From positions 1 through 36,751 of the IMG/VR virus record IMGVR_UViG_3300042351_000244: a stretch of DNA of 36,751 nucleotides; one strand, given 5' to 3'. Shown here piece by piece: positions 6,837-15,363 of this stretch; positions within the stretch are counted from its first letter, which is position 1; each line of letters opens with the position of its first letter. Made by a program: the position numbers and the translations under genes. Source of the DNA: a virus. The notes under the pieces are model-generated. The model ran no database searches. It saw only the letters and a program-made list of their open reading frames with translations, and had not been told where the DNA came from.

Positions 6837-9149
6837 TTATTTAGGTTGTAATCTAAATCCACCTTCTATTTCAGTTTTCCAAATCATATCGGTAATTGTT
6901 TGTTTTACAGATGTTACTTGAAAGAATCCAGTTTCTTCATATGCAGTTGGAATACCACCAACTCTAAATTTATCTCCTCTTTTAATACCACTTATACCAT
7001 GAATACTAAAACCAAATTTAATTGGCATTAGTGCAGATACTCCTTGAGCTTCACCAACTTTATCCTTACCATTTTTTAATGATTCAAATACCAATTGGTC
7101 ATTATATGCCGTAATATAAGTCATTTTTTCCAATTCTTGATTAAAATCTTCGTTTGGTAGTATATGAACTTTAGGTGCATATCCGATTCTACTTAAAAAT
7201 AACTGCATAGCCTTTTCTTTAGCTTTTTTAGCAGCTTCTTCTGAGGCCTCAGCTGCAGCTTCCTGTTCTGCTGCGGTTGGCGCAGCTGTGGTTGTATTTG
7301 GAGTACCTTGTTTTTTCTCAATACTTTTTAGAACCAAATCTGGCTCATCGGTGAAAAGACCTGCTTTCTTTTTACTATTTACTGATGGCGAAGAACCATT
7401 AACTTTTTGTCCTAATCTATTTCCAATAATTTGATTCATTTTTGCACCACTAATATCCAAATCCAATGATGCATCCATAAAAACAGAATCAGAACCAGCT
7501 ACATCAAATCTATATGGAAGTCCGCTTGTTTGTGGAGACATATTCATATCAACTACACTTAATTCAGTACCACCTTTTGAATCATTTGTTTCCAAAATTT
7601 GGAAATCCCACATACCACATGCTGCCCCAGACATACCATTAAGAAGTTGATAAAGTGCATCTTTTATAGAAAAGTTTTTTGTTTCTAAAATACCTTTTGC
7701 AAACTCCAAATTAACATAAAGGTCATCTAAGAATCCATATGAGTATGCTGGTTTGTTCAATCCTAAAAATGTACCATCATCTCCATATTGAATTTGACCA
7801 GGTGTTCTACCCGCAACCATACCTTTAACAATATTTTGGTCATATGGGAATCTCACTTTTGCTCCACCATATTCTACAGAACAATTTAAAACTGAACTAA
7901 AATCCGTTTGTGCCGAATTTTCAGATGCCTGTAATAATGAAAATTTAGGTGTATTTGGATTTGGTATAAATAATTTATTTTTATCCGTACTAAATATTTT
8001 TGGAAATGCCGCACATACTGTATTTTTTGTATTAACACTAACACTAACTATATTAGGTCCTACTTTATATGCTTCAAATCCAATTTTACTTAAAATTCCA
8101 GATAATACACCAAATTTTATAAAACCAGAATCTCCAATTAAATCAGTACCTTCCGGTAAATCTACTTTTCCAGATGTTGTACTTCCATCGGATGCGGTAT
8201 CGGTTGTTTCCGCCCCACCACCAAATTTAAATCCAAGAAAACTAGTACCTTTCATTTTACTATTCATCTCAGCTTTTACATTTTCATCTACGTTTACGAA
8301 ATTTAAAGGAGATGCGTAAAATGCATCCGTTATTAAATCCTGTACTTTTTTACTTTGTTTATTACTGGGTAATCTATTGAAACCCATCATAAATCTTTTT
8401 TTACCTAAATTTGGTTCTGCTGATATTTTAGATACATCATATGCTTTAGCTGATTCGGCTGTTTGTCCTTCTTTATCTTCGGTGTTATCGGCTGCATTAA
8501 GAAATGCTGGTAGTTCGGTGAATCCCGTACATTTTACACTTATCGTCCATTCTTGTCCACTCATTGAAACACTACCACCCGTTATAAATCCTAAATAATT
8601 ATCATATTGCCCATTGGATGCTTTTCTTTTTTTATTAACGGTTTGAAATGATTGATTGGCCCCAACAGAATCTCCACTTAATGTTGGAGTAAATTGAGAT
8701 ACACCACTTGGTGTATTCCATCCCCATTCTAAAAATATTGTATATCCCGGTTCTAAAAAATACTTACACATTTTATCCAATTGTGCTCTTGTATAGCATG
8801 TTATAGAAAATGTTGCTTTTCTAGAAATATTACCAGCCCCCTCATCTACTTCAATTGAAGTTATATTTGGTTTAGGTCTATAACCGTGAAAATCATCAGC
8901 AGTAACAAGCCCCTTACCATCCCAAGTATATCCTAATGTACCACTCATCGTATTATTTCCATATATAGAACCAGCGCCACCAAACAATGAAAAATTGGGA
9001 TTTGATATTAACTGACATCCACTTCCTACACCAGAAGCAACCCTAACCCAAGCATTTAGATTAGACACTTTCATGATGTTCCCTTTTCTGGAACTTAATT
9101 CGTCTTGAACGTGTTGTGCAATATTTGAAAAATTTGGAAATGATGACAT
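6837..9149 (-). CDS. Putative baseplate hub / late-control gpD-like tail protein
   Basis: This 770-residue protein has an N-terminal segment with SNLNAWVRVASGVGSGC and an early beta-rich domain (SRKATFSITCYTRAQLDK, then PGYTIFLEWGWNTP around 155-165). The last ~70 residues (RGDKFRVGGIPTAYEETGFF, then VTSVKQTITDMIWKTEIEGG) look like the C-terminal barrel of gpD/gp27-type hub proteins, where a GD..RV.G.P..Y...G.F.V pattern recurs. An Ala/Glu-rich stretch around 620-645 is probably a flexible or helical linker. It follows the gp53-like gene by 15 nt and precedes the 122-residue gene by 8 nt, within the baseplate set. It would sit under the tail tube at the centre of the baseplate. The exact homologue in T4 is uncertain (gp27, or a hub-spike fusion without visible lysozyme residues). 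The structural role is fairly secure from position and fold clues. Confidence 0.7.
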   Translation of the reverse strand: MSSFPNFSNIAQHVQDELSSRKGNIMKVSNLNAWVRVASGVGSGCQLISNPNFSLFGGAGSIYGNNTMSGTLGYTWDGKGLVTADDFHGYRPKPNITSIEVDEGAGNISRKATFSITCYTRAQLDKMCKYFLEPGYTIFLEWGWNTPSGVSQFTPTLSGDSVGANQSFQTVNKKRKASNGQYDNYLGFITGGSVSMSGQEWTISVKCTGFTELPAFLNAADNTEDKEGQTAESAKAYDVSKISAEPNLGKKRFMMGFNRLPSNKQSKKVQDLITDAFYASPLNFVNVDENVKAEMNSKMKGTSFLGFKFGGGAETTDTASDGSTTSGKVDLPEGTDLIGDSGFIKFGVLSGILSKIGFEAYKVGPNIVSVSVNTKNTVCAAFPKIFSTDKNKLFIPNPNTPKFSLLQASENSAQTDFSSVLNCSVEYGGAKVRFPYDQNIVKGMVAGRTPGQIQYGDDGTFLGLNKPAYSYGFLDDLYVNLEFAKGILETKNFSIKDALYQLLNGMSGAACGMWDFQILETNDSKGGTELSVVDMNMSPQTSGLPYRFDVAGSDSVFMDASLDLDISGAKMNQIIGNRLGQKVNGSSPSVNSKKKAGLFTDEPDLVLKSIEKKQGTPNTTTAAPTAAEQEAAAEASEEAAKKAKEKAMQLFLSRIGYAPKVHILPNEDFNQELEKMTYITAYNDQLVFESLKNGKDKVGEAQGVSALMPIKFGFSIHGISGIKRGDKFRVGGIPTAYEETGFFQVTSVKQTITDMIWKTEIEGGFRLQPK

Positions 9150-9164
9150 AAACTTTATTTAATT

Positions 9165-9458
9165 TTAATTATTTGTAAAATCCGATACTATTTCTATATA
9201 GTTCAATGGAATTCTTAATACAGTTGCTTCTGGAAATCCTAATGGCGCATCATGTATATTATTTGCTGATGCTATAATCCACCAAAGTGTTGGGTCTTGA
9301 TAATATTGAAATGCTAATGTATCCAACCTATCACCCAATTCAGTCATTACATAGACATCATCATCTCTTAATGGAATATTAGGATATAGTTTTGGTCTAT
9401 ATACTATCCTACCATCGTGAGTTTTTTTAGTTTCTAAATTATAATATCTACTTTGCAT
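9165..9458 (-). CDS. gp53-like baseplate wedge protein with LysM-type motif
   Basis: This 97-residue protein contains ELGDRLDTLAFQYYQDPTLW followed by WIIASANN at residues ~40-67. That is the LysM-like signature of phage baseplate and tail proteins such as T4 gp53 and the gpX/XkdP group, where GDRLD..A..YY.DP.LWW.IA.AN is typical. T4 gp53 is about twice as long, so this is a minimal version built almost entirely of the LysM fold. A PLGFPEATVLRIPLNY segment follows, matching the usual strand that completes the fold. It lies between the gp48-like and hub genes, with 3 nt separating it from the former. It most likely clamps wedge or tube-initiation proteins rather than binding peptidoglycan. Confidence 0.82.
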   Translation of the reverse strand: MQSRYYNLETKKTHDGRIVYRPKLYPNIPLRDDDVYVMTELGDRLDTLAFQYYQDPTLWWIIASANNIHDAPLGFPEATVLRIPLNYIEIVSDFTNN

Positions 9459-9461
9459 TTT

Positions 9462-12200
9462 CTATAATGATTTAAGTTCAGCATTTTCTAAAAATTTTAC
9501 AGCTGCTTCGCTTGTGGTACAATCTTTACCCGTTGCATATACAACTTCTTTTCCATTTAAATAAGCAGTTGCAATAAATTGACCAGGTTTTTTTGCATTT
9601 GGTTTTGTGTATATTAATAACGAACTTTGGGGAGGAGATTTAGTTACATATGTTTTAACAAATTTTCCTTTTACTGGGTCATCTGCTGGTATTGGTTGTT
9701 TTGGTTTAGCTCCTTCTTCTATTTTTGTTCCACCTTTAGCTTCTTCTATTTTTTTAGCATCAGTACCAATTGGCGTAGATGTTGCAGTTGATTGTCCAGG
9801 ATTATTTATTTTTGCTGCAGTATTTACTGTGGTTTCTTTTGCCGCTGATGTATTAACTGTAGCTTCTGTTTGCGATACACTATTTTTGGTATTTGCATCA
9901 GATGCTATTTCAGCTGATTTTCCTGTGGTCTCGATACTAACTTTTGGAACTCTTGGTAACTTATCAAATCCATATAAATAACCATTCTGAGTACTACTTT
10001 TTGATTCTACTAAATTCAATGTTACGCTTACATCAATTACTTTAGGTAATTTATAATTGTTTAATGTTGTAGATTCTGCGTTTATCGTAAATGTTTCATT
10101 ATCAGCCATTCCCATACCAGCAGTAGGTCCAACTTCCCAAGTACCATTATCATCAACAGTATATGATAATTGTGAAATAAAACATTCTTTATTTTTATAT
10201 AAATTACCAATAGTAATTCTAAGAAATGGTGCTATCACAGCTATACCTTTGTTATATGCCTGTGGATATGCTAAAGAAGTTAAAAAGTTTAATCTTTGCC
10301 AAGCTGCTATATGCTGTAAAGGTGTAGTTGAATATACTTTAAAATTAAAAGATACACTTCTTTCTATACCAGTATAAGTCCAATATGGAAATGGTGAACC
10401 AATAAATTTAGCGGAATCCCAAGTTGGTGTTGTAGTTTCAGTAATACCAGATAGAGTTGCTCTAAAATTTACAGATTCTCCCTTTGCAATTGATGTAAAT
10501 TTTAAAGTTACAAAATCATAATCATCTAATGTAGAATCCCCTACTTTCAACGAACTACCTTTATATTGAGTGTTTTCATTTACAAAATCAGATTTATCAT
10601 TACTATCAATACCATATTTTGTTTTTAAAGTTACTTTAGGAGTTTGTCCATCTTTTAATGATGAATAAGTAGTTATACCAACTGCTTCTCTAGTTGCAGA
10701 TGTTGCGCTTGTATTTAATGTTGAAGATGCCGCATTCAAAGCTGCCAATTTAGATGATAAATCATTTCTTAATGCAACATCATCTTGAGTTTCATCAACC
10801 GTATCAGAATATTTTGTTTTACCATCATTTTTTGATTCAACTCCAGCTGCTATTGCTTTATCATCCTTTCCTGCTAGTCTTTGTTGTCCTTCTTTTCTAC
10901 CCTGTTCTAATTTTGCAGTTGCTTCCTTTTTTGTAGAATCTATTTTTTCTGATATAGATGCAAATGGATTTTTAACTGGTAGTTTTTTACCAGCAACGGA
11001 TAAATCAGCTGGCGCTTCAGGTACACCCGGTTTAGTTACAACCGCTCCTTTAGATTTTTCTGCTTCGTTTGATACATTTATTGAATCAAGTTTTGATGAT
11101 AAATCATTTCTTAATTTAATATCAGTTGATTTAGCATCTATTGTAGATGAATAAGTAATCTTAGCATCTTTAGCTCCTGCAGCCGCATCTTTTTTAGTAT
11201 CACCTATTTGTGTTTTACCATCTGATATTGCTTGCTGTCCTTGCTTTTGTGCAGCTGCTAATTTAATTCTTCCATCGGCCGTTGCTGTTTTTAACTTATC
11301 ACTAACACTTGAAAATAATCCACCAGTAATATCTAATCCTTTTGATTTTGGTACTAATTCATCTATTTTTTTATTAACAGAAGAACCACCACCCAATGCT
11401 TTTGTTTCTTGTGCAACTAAAACCGATGAAAGGTCATTTCTTTTAAAGAAATCCTCATCAATTGGATTTACTGTATCTGAATATTTTCCTGAACTATCGT
11501 ATTGTACTTCTTGCTCACTTTTACCTGCTAAGTTTTGTGCACCCTGCTTAGGTGCTCCAAATAATTTTTTCTTTATTTCACCTTTAAGTAAATTTATACC
11601 GGCTCCTAATAACTGATTACCAATTTGCTTAGGAGTTCCTCTTGCACTATTCTTTAAAACTTGTCCAATTAAATTACCTTTTGAATCGTTTTTGATTTTA
11701 GCAAGAGTAATCATTGTATCAGGTTCTTTACCTGCTTTGAAATCTGGGTTTAATGAAATCTTAGTTGGTATAGTTGATTCAGGAAAAGCAATACCCAATT
11801 TACCTGCAACTTTTAATCCAAAGTTTTCTGCTTTTTTAAGGAAGTTGCCAACAATACCAGCATCTTGTGGGTTATTGGAATTTACACTATCCTTCATTAT
11901 TTCAACTAATCTAGTTGATTTTTTTTGAAATTTAAATATATCAGTACCATATATTAAGGGTGCTGATAATTTATTTATTATTCGTAATCCACTTGTTTCT
12001 TCTTCTAATCTACTCTCACCTTTTGTTGTTGATATTTTTCTTCTTAGTGCCGTTGCTACTCTAAACGATGGTTGTAATAATACCGTAGTGTTAGCACTTA
12101 TAGGCAAATCCTTACTATTACGGATATCATATTTCTGCTCAGCGGTTTTACCATCTGCTAACACTTTGGTCTTAAATAATTCTTCTATTGTCTTACCCAT
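9462..12200 (-). CDS. Baseplate/tail-tube junction protein, gp48-like, with three internal repeats
   Basis: This 912-residue protein starts with a conserved N-terminal domain (1-150) and has a beta-rich domain at ~560-760. The segment TWDSAKFIGSPFPYWTYTGI followed by ERSVSFNFKVYSTT resembles the gp48/gp54 tube-initiator motif (a W..., G.P.P.Y.YTG..R...F.F pattern). The middle is long and low in hydrophobic core, with three copies of a unit ending in RNDLSSKL (residues 239-261, 349-371, 463-485) separated by Lys/Ala/Gln-rich helical stretches. The C-terminal ~130 residues are Thr/Lys-rich. It starts 2 nt after the tape measure stop and ends 3 nt before the gp53-like gene, which fits a protein that joins the baseplate to the first tube ring. 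It is much larger than T4 gp48 (364 aa), mainly because of the repeats. Family call is moderate. Confidence 0.65.
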   Translation of the reverse strand: MGKTIEELFKTKVLADGKTAEQKYDIRNSKDLPISANTTVLLQPSFRVATALRRKISTTKGESRLEEETSGLRIINKLSAPLIYGTDIFKFQKKSTRLVEIMKDSVNSNNPQDAGIVGNFLKKAENFGLKVAGKLGIAFPESTIPTKISLNPDFKAGKEPDTMITLAKIKNDSKGNLIGQVLKNSARGTPKQIGNQLLGAGINLLKGEIKKKLFGAPKQGAQNLAGKSEQEVQYDSSGKYSDTVNPIDEDFFKRNDLSSVLVAQETKALGGGSSVNKKIDELVPKSKGLDITGGLFSSVSDKLKTATADGRIKLAAAQKQGQQAISDGKTQIGDTKKDAAAGAKDAKITYSSTIDAKSTDIKLRNDLSSKLDSINVSNEAEKSKGAVVTKPGVPEAPADLSVAGKKLPVKNPFASISEKIDSTKKEATAKLEQGRKEGQQRLAGKDDKAIAAGVESKNDGKTKYSDTVDETQDDVALRNDLSSKLAALNAASSTLNTSATSATREAVGITTYSSLKDGQTPKVTLKTKYGIDSNDKSDFVNENTQYKGSSLKVGDSTLDDYDFVTLKFTSIAKGESVNFRATLSGITETTTPTWDSAKFIGSPFPYWTYTGIERSVSFNFKVYSTTPLQHIAAWQRLNFLTSLAYPQAYNKGIAVIAPFLRITIGNLYKNKECFISQLSYTVDDNGTWEVGPTAGMGMADNETFTINAESTTLNNYKLPKVIDVSVTLNLVESKSSTQNGYLYGFDKLPRVPKVSIETTGKSAEIASDANTKNSVSQTEATVNTSAAKETTVNTAAKINNPGQSTATSTPIGTDAKKIEEAKGGTKIEEGAKPKQPIPADDPVKGKFVKTYVTKSPPQSSLLIYTKPNAKKPGQFIATAYLNGKEVVYATGKDCTTSEAAVKFLENAELKSL
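10746..11486 (-). repeat. Three ~110-residue coding repeats in the gp48-like protein
   Basis: Three units share a Y-S-(D/S)-T-(V/I)-(N/D) start and an RNDLSS(K/V)L end. Starts are 110 and 114 residues apart. Between them are Lys/Gln/Ala-rich helices with related GQQAISDGK and GQQRLAGKD segments. The similarity is plain at protein level, which points to old tandem duplication. Confidence 0.75.
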
Positions 12201-12202
12201 CG

Positions 12203-14833
12203 TTATCTTTTACCATATGAATTTGAACTACCTTTATCAACTATTGATGATATTTTTGATGTAACTTTTTGTCCATCCATATGAACGGATATTTTACCAG
12301 AACTTAAATCTGCTCTTAAACCTTTTATTTCATCTATTAATTCACCAGTTCTATCTCCCTTATCACCACCTTCACCACCACCAAATAACATAGCTGCTCC
12401 ACCGGCAACTAAACCTAATGCCATTAAAGCAGGTAATGCTAACATACCACTAACAGCAACAGCTGCTAATGCAAATGCCAATACACTTAATGCTCCTGCT
12501 AATCCTAAAATTGGCATATAATCTATTTGAGATACTGCTGATATTTGTTCCATTATAGCCGGTAGTGATGATGATATTGCTGAGAATCCACTACCAACCA
12601 TTGTTAATCCCGTACCTAATACTATTAACGCAATTCCCAATCCTGTCAACGCCAATAAACCAGCTCCAAATACTAATGCACCAACTCCAGTAAACATTAA
12701 TGCACCTAATGCAAATACAGCTCCTCCAAATATTACCAATCCAGCTGCTGCTGCTAATACAGAACCAATATCCAATCCAGCTATTAAACTCATAGCAAAT
12801 GCGAATGGAATCAATGCCACTCCTAATAATGCTACTGCGATAGCTCCTTTAATCATTTCACCCTGTGCCTTTCCTAATACATAAGCTATTGTTGCCAATC
12901 CAACCAATCCAACCAATCCTTTACCAACATCTTCCCATTTAACAGTTGCAAACTCTTGGAATGCTTTAGCAGATACCCAAAGTGCTGCTGCTAATATTAA
13001 TAATGCGGCCGCTCCTTTTATTAAATCACTTGCTTTTATTTTTCCAAATTTATTAGCTTGGTCAGCTCCCCCACCACCTGCTGCTGGTGTTGTTGCTGCG
13101 GCTGGTGTTGCTCCTGCTGCAGCATTTCGTTGTGCAAGTAATTCTTTTCCTTTTGAAAAACTACCACCAGCAAATTGAGATGCAGATTCCGCAGGTCCAC
13201 CCTTACCAAGCATACCCATCACTTTACTAGCACCAGCTTTAACTATATTTTTTACAAATTCTGCAGATGATTTAACTATACCACCCATATTAACTCCCAA
13301 AGAACTTAATCCAGTTCCCATTTGACCAACTGCAATTAAACTACTACCAAATCCAGTTACTATCTTACCTAATGGACCCGTTGCAATACCCGTCATAGTT
13401 TCCCATATAGAATCCCACTTAGATAATTGTACAGTACCATCATCGTTTAACTTATCAGAATTAGCTGCCATCTTTTGGAATTCATCAACCGATAATCCCA
13501 ATAATTCTGCTGCTTTCCTTTTTTGGAAGATATCCATTTTATTGAATTCTTCTATACCACCTAATTGTTGTAATGTTTCTTTTACAGCCCCACCAATATT
13601 TCCTTCATATGCCAATCCCCTTGCTCTATCTAAGTTAAGTTGTTTACCTAACATAGCTCCCAATTCCATTTCACTATTAATAGATGTTTCAAAATCTAAA
13701 AGAGAATCAGTTACTTTAGTTAATGAATCCATACCAACACCTAACTTAGCTGCTGCTACTGCTGCCTTAGCTATATTTAATCCACCATCTTTACCATATT
13801 CTGCAAACGCTTTTGATGAACCAGCAACATCTTTCATTAAAGAATCAATAGGAACACCAGCTGCTTTACCCATTGCTTTTGTAGTTGCCGCCATATCCAT
13901 AGCAGTTGCGGCAGAACCTTCGTTCATTCTTGCAAAGTTACCAACCACATTTGCAGCCTCAGCACCACTAATACCCATATTAGTTGCCATTAAGTTGGCA
14001 TTTAATTGAGTACTAAATGATACATCTTTTAATCCACCAAATTCTTTAGATAATCCTTTTGCTGTTTCTTCTGCATCTTTAAATGCAAATCCCAAAGCAA
14101 ATGTTGATATTTGTGCTGAATCTACATACCCTCCAAAACTTCTAACACTCTTACCCCACTTATCCAATCCCATACCAACACCCATAACAGCCGCTCCCAT
14201 AGCACCCATCAAATTGGATGTTAATAGACTCGCCGTTTCTAATATGCCACCAATTGTATCTTTTATACCATCATATACAGCTAATTGTTTTTCTAAAAAT
14301 TGTTTTTGAGTTTTTGTCATTTTGCCATAACTAGCAGCCATTGTATTTTGTGCTGCTAAATTATCTAAAATAATCTGGTCTTCTGAGGATATTATTCCTA
14401 TACTTTCTTCTATATCCCTATATTGATTTAGTAATGCAGTATGCTGCTGAACATCTTCAATTGTTAGTTTTGCAATATCTCTATTAATAGATGCTAATTT
14501 ATCAATCTTAGTTACTTGGTCTTGTGTTAGTGAATTACTTTCTTGAGTTTTTGCAATTCTATCTGCTTCAAATTTACTTAAATTTTTATATAGACCAGTC
14601 AAGCTATTATTGATTTCTTCGGCATTTTTTGCACCATCTAATCTTTCCTGATTTAATTTTTTTAGTTCTTTGGCTGCATTTTTAGTTTTTTCTTCTTGAA
14701 TAACTAAATACCTGTTTAATAAATTTTGATTTAGGGCAGAGTTTGCTCTTGCTGCCGCAATAGCTTTTTCACGATCTTCAATTTCTTTAAGTATCGTAGC
14801 CCTTCTCCTTAAATCTTTTTCTTGGTCTGCCAT
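12203..14833 (-). CDS. Tail tape measure protein
   Basis: This 876-residue protein has the usual tape measure layout. Residues 1-190 are charged and heptad-like (coiled coil). Residues 200-560 are small-residue-rich helices (many Ala, Gly, Met). A Pro/Ala/Thr linker (575-590) is followed by a strongly hydrophobic block at 605-815 that can hold several membrane-spanning helices, and a short polar tail with KISVHMDGQKVTSKI closes the protein. At about 0.15 nm per residue it would set a tail near 130 nm. It lies 18 nt after the 70-residue gene and 2 nt before the gp48-like gene. It is packed in the tube lumen and sets tail length; the hydrophobic block may form the channel in the inner membrane on ejection. 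No peptidase or lysozyme motif was seen. Confidence 0.88.
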   Translation of the reverse strand: MADQEKDLRRRATILKEIEDREKAIAAARANSALNQNLLNRYLVIQEEKTKNAAKELKKLNQERLDGAKNAEEINNSLTGLYKNLSKFEADRIAKTQESNSLTQDQVTKIDKLASINRDIAKLTIEDVQQHTALLNQYRDIEESIGIISSEDQIILDNLAAQNTMAASYGKMTKTQKQFLEKQLAVYDGIKDTIGGILETASLLTSNLMGAMGAAVMGVGMGLDKWGKSVRSFGGYVDSAQISTFALGFAFKDAEETAKGLSKEFGGLKDVSFSTQLNANLMATNMGISGAEAANVVGNFARMNEGSAATAMDMAATTKAMGKAAGVPIDSLMKDVAGSSKAFAEYGKDGGLNIAKAAVAAAKLGVGMDSLTKVTDSLLDFETSINSEMELGAMLGKQLNLDRARGLAYEGNIGGAVKETLQQLGGIEEFNKMDIFQKRKAAELLGLSVDEFQKMAANSDKLNDDGTVQLSKWDSIWETMTGIATGPLGKIVTGFGSSLIAVGQMGTGLSSLGVNMGGIVKSSAEFVKNIVKAGASKVMGMLGKGGPAESASQFAGGSFSKGKELLAQRNAAAGATPAAATTPAAGGGGADQANKFGKIKASDLIKGAAALLILAAALWVSAKAFQEFATVKWEDVGKGLVGLVGLATIAYVLGKAQGEMIKGAIAVALLGVALIPFAFAMSLIAGLDIGSVLAAAAGLVIFGGAVFALGALMFTGVGALVFGAGLLALTGLGIALIVLGTGLTMVGSGFSAISSSLPAIMEQISAVSQIDYMPILGLAGALSVLAFALAAVAVSGMLALPALMALGLVAGGAAMLFGGGEGGDKGDRTGELIDEIKGLRADLSSGKISVHMDGQKVTSKISSIVDKGSSNSYGKR

Positions 14834-14851
14834 TTATTCAAAAATTGCGTA

Positions 14852-15064
14852 TTATGAATACTTTTTAATGAGTTGTGAAAGTCTTTGTCTTTCATTCTCA
14901 ATTCTTTCCATACTATCAATTACATCAGGCGGAAATTTGTTTTGTTTCGCTTGTTCTAATGCTCTATTAACGGCGTTTGTTTTTAATCCATCAAAAAATG
15001 CATCAGTAAATTTTTTAGCTGCACCAAATAGTCCTTCTTCTACGGGTTGTTTTTCTTTAGACAT
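14852..15064 (-). CDS. Small protein preceding the tape measure, unknown
   Basis: This 70-residue acidic/basic helical protein starts MSKEKQPVEEGLFGAAKKFT and ends in a probable coiled coil (DSMERIENERQRLSQLIKKY). It has a clear AAAAGGA ribosome-binding site 7 nt upstream, a TATTTATA box 20 nt upstream and a terminator before that, so it opens the tape measure operon. Position suggests a scaffold or chaperone for the tape measure, but nothing in the sequence proves it. The coding call is supported by the upstream signals and by the spacing to the next gene. Confidence 0.72.
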   Translation of the reverse strand: MSKEKQPVEEGLFGAAKKFTDAFFDGLKTNAVNRALEQAKQNKFPPDVIDSMERIENERQRLSQLIKKYS

Positions 15065-15071
15065 AGTTTTA

Positions 15072-15078
15072 TCCTTTT
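15072..15078 (-). promoter_or_regulatory. Shine-Dalgarno site of the 70-aa gene
   Basis: AAAAGGA ends 7 nt before the ATG at 15064. It is one of only two clear Shine-Dalgarno sites I noted. Confidence 0.6.
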
Positions 15079-15084
15079 ATATTG

Positions 15085-15092
15085 TATAAATA
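15085..15092 (-). promoter_or_regulatory. Candidate late promoter box TATTTATA before the tape measure operon
   Basis: AATATTTATACAATATAAAAG on the minus strand (box at 15092-15085) lies just after the terminator at 15132-15102 and 20 nt before the ATG at 15064. Confidence 0.55.
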
Positions 15093-15101
15093 TTGGATAA
15101 T

Positions 15102-15132
15102 AAAAAAGTGAGGATTAACGCATCCTCACTTT
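15102..15132 (-). terminator. Intrinsic terminator overlapping the end of the frame-shifted tail chaperone ORF
   Basis: An 11-bp perfect stem AAAGTGAGGAT / ATCCTCACTTT with a 6-nt loop is followed by a short T run. The stop codon of the upstream ORF (15117-15115) lies at the stem-loop junction, so the last codons are part of the hairpin. Confidence 0.85.
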
Positions 15133-15363
15133 CGATTTACTTTGAGCTTTTTTCATCTCCTCAGCTTCTTTTTTCTTCATTTCAACTAATTTATTGAAAT
15201 AAAACCTTCTTAAATATACAGGCATATGGTAAACTTCAGACCAAGTAAATCCATTACTGAACTGAACCATCTCCCAAATTTGAGAATGTAATTGTATCCT
15301 ATAATCAAGCGGTAGGGTAAAAAAAGTTAATCCCGAAGGGTATATCCAGCGCCTCCGATTCAC
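15115..15363 (-). CDS. +1-frame extension of the tail assembly chaperone (probably translated by frameshifting)
   Basis: This 82-codon ORF overlaps the end of the 269-residue gene by 59 nt in the +1 frame. Its only upstream start is a GTG without a Shine-Dalgarno site, and its first in-frame ATG is well inside. The residues after the overlap (LDYRIQLHSQIWEMVQFSNG, then FTWSEVYHMPVYLRRFYFNK) look like a real helical domain ending in a basic coiled tail. The overlap contains seven T in a row (15325-15319), read as TTT TTT T. A +1 slip there would yield a ~332-residue fusion and skip the zero-frame stop four codons later. Overlapping, frameshifted chaperone genes just ahead of the tape measure are a conserved feature of long-tailed phages. 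A -2 slip at the same run is also possible. Confidence 0.72.
   Translation of the reverse strand: MNRRRWIYPSGLTFFTLPLDYRIQLHSQIWEMVQFSNGFTWSEVYHMPVYLRRFYFNKLVEMKKKEAEEMKKAQSKSKVRMR

Noticed and set aside
13542-14009. 155-codon plus-strand open frame opposite the tape measure
   Set aside because: Antisense shadow of the Ala-rich tape measure codons, lacking any recognisable protein features.
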